Positions 60,201 through 64,000 of a stretch of 64,000 bases of DNA are shown here, one piece after another. This DNA comes from Leucocoprinus leucothites (Eukaryota > Basidiomycota > Agaricomycetes > Agaricales > Agaricaceae). A model generated the notes under the pieces. The model was not told where the DNA came from. It saw only the letters and a program-made list of their open reading frames with translations, and made no database searches. The DNA lies in assembly GCA_013368445.1 (NCBI GenBank), contig JAACJO010000004.1, positions 682,001 through 746,000 of the forward strand. Reading direction: 5' to 3'. Position 1 is the first letter of the stretch; every line of letters starts with the position of its first letter. Both the position numbers and the translations under genes were made by a program.

Positions 60201-63200
60201 GATCCTGGGTCTGGATCCAACGGACGGGGGAAGCAAATTGATATGCAAGGAGCTCGACGAGAATGATATATGCAAGCTTTTGACGGTTCTCAGGGTTCTC
60301 CCAATCGTCCTCCTCCCACTTCTTTAGGACTTTCTCAAGACGAGGAGATTGGGTCTGGTTGTAGATGATGTCGGCGTACGCACGGGAGACTTCGAAGGGT
60401 TGAGCGATGAGGTTGGGAATGTACTTGCCGACGAGCATGTCAGGGTTAAGGTGAGTGGGATTGATCTTCTTCGAGAGGTCTTAAAACAACAATCAGCAAT
60501 GAAGCACAATGTGCATGAAACAGTACTTACATGCTCGGAACGGCAAAACACCTGCCCACAAGTAACGGGAATGGAAGGGCACATCAATACCAGGAAGAGG
60601 AATTGTAGCGAAACCACGCTCAAGAGCGATCTTGCCGCCTTGAGTCTCTTGTTGTTCCTTTGCACGTTCGAAGCAAGAGCCGATGATCTGACTGAGCATT
60701 TCCTTGACCTTCTCCTCCGACAATGTTTTGCGAAGCTGCCAAATAATCAACAACACCAACCCGAACGAAAATCAGATATACAAACCTCAACAACATCCAC
60801 CTTCTTGACCTTGAGGTAGTTGAGGACGTTGGTCATAGTTTGAAGGGCAAGGAGTTCTCCAGCGCAGACGTATTGTTGGCCCTATCACATAAATGAGCTC
60901 GAAGTGTTCATACTATATTGAACAAGAAGGAAACTTACCTCGACGTTGAAGTTAACAATTTGAAGAAGTAAATCTGTCTGAGCGGAAATCATGTCGACGA
61001 CCACACGTAAGGCGGCGTCACTGAAAGTAGGGGATATACGTGAAGGGTTAACAGCACACATAGCATAGTTGGAACGATTCTGTGCATCACGTTCAACGGC
61101 ACGCTGCATAGTAATACCACGATAGAAGACGACATCGACGAGAGCAGATATATGAAGGACGTCGGCGATGGAAGCAAGAGCGGAGTATTCACCCAGAGAG
61201 TGACCGGCAAAGGCACAGTCCTTCTGAACGAAACCCTTAGAGCGCATGTCTTCAAAAGCAGCCTTCTCCGTGACGACGAGAGCGATTTGAGCAAATTGAG
61301 TGGCGAAAAGAAGACCATTAGGATGACTGAATGTATAACGGGGAGTGCGGTTGTCGATGTCGGCGAAGAGAGGAAGAGTCTTGACGTTACCCTCCTTGTC
61401 GAGGGTGTCGTATGTCATGTCCATGTAGCGTTGGCGAATAGCTTGACCTTGAATACCACCGAAGTAGATGGTCTTTTCCTTAGGGTTGTCCCTGACGATC
61501 TCGATGATGGAGAAGCCATAAGTGGCGAGCAAGTGAGCATCAGCTCCATCCCAAACGGCACGAGCGGCAGGTGAAGAGTTATAGAGGTCCATGCCCATAC
61601 CAGGCTCCTGAGAACCCTGGCCGGTGAAGACATAGACGGTAGTAGGCTGCTTGACTTCAGCAGATCCTGTGAGGACCTTCTCGCCGCGGGTGTTGGTGGT
61701 TTCAATGCTAACGACGATATTACCATCGCGCATGCCAGTATGTCTGAGCTTAACAGCCAGCTCATCTCCGGGGAGAACCATGCCGACGAAAGAGACGTTG
61801 TAAGCGAGGACACGATCAGGAAGACCTTTAGCAACGACATTCTCGACGTAGCGACGAGTGGCAGCACTGGACCACATGCCGTGAGTGATGGTGGTGGGGA
61901 GGGAAGCGTAGTCGGAAAAGTAAGGGTTGACGTGAATAGGATTGAAATCGCCAGAAATTTTGGAATAGGGTTCATTGGTGAGTGGAGCATTAAAGATAGT
62001 CGAGCCCTCGACATTCTTGAGAGTGTAACCCTCATTGGCAAGAGGAGTAGGAAGACCTTGGGGACTACCGTGACGCTGGAGGTATGCGAGCACAGGGTTA
62101 CCCTGGCAGTCATCCTGCTGGAACTCGACGTTGCCAACTTTGACGAGAACTTTCAACTGATTGCGAACGAAGACATCACCGGTAATAGAAACATTGCGGA
62201 AAACACCTCGATCCTTGAATGATACAGACGATTGAATACGGAAGATAAGAGAAGTGCCGGCAAGAAGAGGAGTCGATTCATTTTCCCATACAAACCACTC
62301 CTTGGACTGAAGAACACCAACTTGTGCATCTGTCTCGAGAGGGACGAGGTAGTCGGGCTCCTCTGTGGTCTCGAAGGTATTTTCATAGTCGGTGAAGCGA
62401 CCACGGTAGAGGAAGGCAGAGACGACCTCAATGACCTGCTGACCATCACGATAGACGTGACCTTTGACCTTGACGATCTTTCCTTCGGGAGCATTGACGA
62501 CAGAAACGATACGAGCCTCAGACTTGCAAACATCTCCGACCTTGAGAGGGGTCGTCCCCTCGATCATACGGAAACCATTGGAGAGATGGACGAGCTTGAG
62601 CAGGTCGCCATCAATGCTGGAAGGGAAGATAGATTTCATGATAGCCTACAAGGGATCATCAGCATGGAGCCGGAGATTGAAATTAGAAATTTGCTTACCT
62701 GCCAGCCGGTGACGATAGCGAAATCCATAGGCGCTTGCGCCGTATCAGTCCTAACACTCTTGAATGACTCTCCTTGATTTCCAACAACAGCACAGAACTC
62801 CTCGACCTCCTCCGACGTAATAGTAACCTCAGGACCAACAAACTTCTCCTTGATATCAATAGTCGGCAGAACCTCATTGTCACCATACCACAACTTCCAG
62901 TAGAATTGCTTAATGCGCTCATTACGACCAGCAGCGATTTCATGAATGGGCATATACCCTTGCGAAGGCTTGTAGGCAAACTGGAGACTGAGGGGAACGG
63001 CAGCTTCACGACGCTCTTCGAAGATGGTGATGTCGATGAGTTGAGTGGACTTGGTGTACTTGATTTCAACAGCCTTAAATCCAGAAATATGAGTGCCATA
63101 GGAGCGAGCAGCACCGTAGACGGTGACGGAGACAGGAGCCGAATGTTCATAACCAATTACGACGCGTTGGCCGACACGGGGAGCAAGGAGACGACGAATG

Positions 63201-64000
63201 GGATTGTCGATGTAGGAAGTGCCTTGAAGAATGGTCTTTGAGGCGACGAGAGCACGAAGCCATGTCAACTCGGCACCACCGAGAGTCTCAAGCCAAGCAT
63301 CGGTGCTAGGCAGATTTTTGCCAAACTGATAAACGACATCATTGGTCCTCTGGGTGCGAGTGACATCAGAAAGGGTGGGAGCGACGGAAGGCTTAGCAGC
63401 AAGGTAGTCGACGGTAGGGATAGCAGACTCGTCACCAGAGTATTTCCACTCAAGGACCTTAGAAATGAGGGAAGAGTTGATGTTGCCGAGGAGATCCTTA
63501 ATTGGCTCATCCTTGACGATTGACCATTTAGCTGCGACGGGACCCTGAAGGATACACACGCGTTGAGGGTCTTGGTCAAAAACAGCCTCAATATCTTCGG
63601 CGGCCCAGAGAGAATCCTGTAATCATTGGGGGAGAAAGCAATTCCTAATCAGCACCGAACGTTATGATTTCAGAGATATATAAGCTGACCTTCTTGAACC
63701 ACACCTCAAACGACGCGTCCAATACCGGGATGAAAGGAACGGGCTTCTGTCCTGGCCTTTGCGCGATAGCAAGGAAATACGCCGCATCTTCGGCAGCAAG
63801 CAATTGTTCGGCGGCAAGTGGATAGGCTTCAAAGAATGACGTGACGAAGGCGGAGGGTTCATCAAGGGAGTTGTAGGATTGGAGAAGAGAGGGGTTGTTG
63901 CCAGCACCATTAACGCCAGCGAACCGCTCCTCGACGCGTCTCAACCAGTCACCCGTTAGGTTACGGAGCGACTTGTCAACCCAGCGCTTCTCGTGGGCAA
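54292..64000 (-). CDS. FAS: Fused beta-alpha type I fatty acid synthase (C-terminal ~3,000 residues; N-terminus outside window)
   Basis: This is cytosolic fungal FAS, which makes palmitate and stearate from acetyl- and malonyl-CoA, NADPH and FMN. Reading from 64000 downwards there is the end of the enoyl reductase ([36 protein letters not shown]), the linker, and the double hot-dog dehydratase ([28 protein letters not shown]). The malonyl/palmitoyl transferase follows ([31 protein letters not shown]). Next is the beta-alpha junction in one exon, [20 protein letters not shown] through [20 protein letters not shown], with no stop and no new start. Then come one ACP ([14 protein letters not shown], about 59730-59900), the ketoreductase ([25 protein letters not shown] with YSESK) and the ketosynthase. 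The ketosynthase has active Cys in GACATALQS spliced at an intron, and His in [11 protein letters not shown] and [10 protein letters not shown]. Last is the phosphopantetheine transferase ([18 protein letters not shown]), ending [12 protein letters not shown]. The acetyltransferase lies outside the window. About 15 or more introns. Confidence 0.93.

Overview
The window reads as nuclear DNA of a filamentous basidiomycete, most likely an Agaricomycete. Almost every gene is broken by introns of about 50-65 bases with ordinary fungal splice sites. The protein families also fit: a fused beta-alpha type I fatty acid synthase, secreted GMC oxidoreductase and heme-thiolate peroxygenase, a NACHT NTPase family with decayed copies, fungal seven-helix membrane proteins, basidiomycete-type F-box proteins and an expanded-type P450. 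No rRNA, tRNA, CRISPR array or intact transposon could be recognised by eye.

Layout. 1-477: 3' end of an MFS transporter (+). 1191-3548: secreted GMC oxidoreductase (-). 4120-4717: decayed NACHT copy (-), followed by about 4 kb without a recognisable gene. 8666-11692: a divergent pair, an NMN-adenylyltransferase-like protein (-) and the mRNA-export helicase DBP5 (+), only 98 bases apart. 11897-13604: a seven-helix receptor (-). 14685-16789: an intact NACHT NTPase (+). 17012-17856: an unknown secreted protein (-). 19177-20346: a seven-helix protein (-). 21386-23417: PWP1, ribosome biogenesis (-). 25273-26623: a secreted peroxygenase (-). 29338-31331: CYP51/ERG11 (-). 31671-34744: mitochondrial RNase II-like DSS1 (-). 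35000-35640: a second decayed NACHT copy (+). 35971-37270: an acidic/basic zinc-finger protein, probably nucleolar (+). 39428-40700: a second seven-helix protein of the same family as 19177-20346 (+). 41082-42852: an STK16/ENV7-like kinase (-). 43224-45318: a P450 (-). 45822-47789 and 48617-49797: two unrelated F-box proteins (-). 50228-52670: a disordered nuclear protein (-). 53124-53991: GINS subunit PSF2 (-). 54292 to beyond 64000: the fused fatty acid synthase (-), with its N-terminus outside the window.

How the genes work together. There is no obvious biosynthetic cluster. Housekeeping genes (DBP5, PWP1, ERG11, DSS1, PSF2, FAS) alternate with accessory genes (oxidases, NACHT, F-box, P450, seven-helix proteins) and long gene-poor stretches. 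The accessory stretches hold the relics. The secreted GMC oxidase and the peroxygenase could be linked functionally, since one family makes hydrogen peroxide and the other consumes it, but they lie 22 kb apart.

The most distinctive observations are: an intron of the rare GC-AG type at the same codon position in both seven-helix paralogues, with a third likely GC-AG intron at 36376; two NACHT pseudogenes around one intact member; a single-chain FAS with one visible ACP; a kinase with an acidic insert directly before its catalytic loop; and a short bidirectional promoter at 9530-9627. I found no clear sign of a previously undescribed system. Exon ends were worked out by hand from splice motifs and reading frame, so individual boundaries may be wrong by one alternative site.
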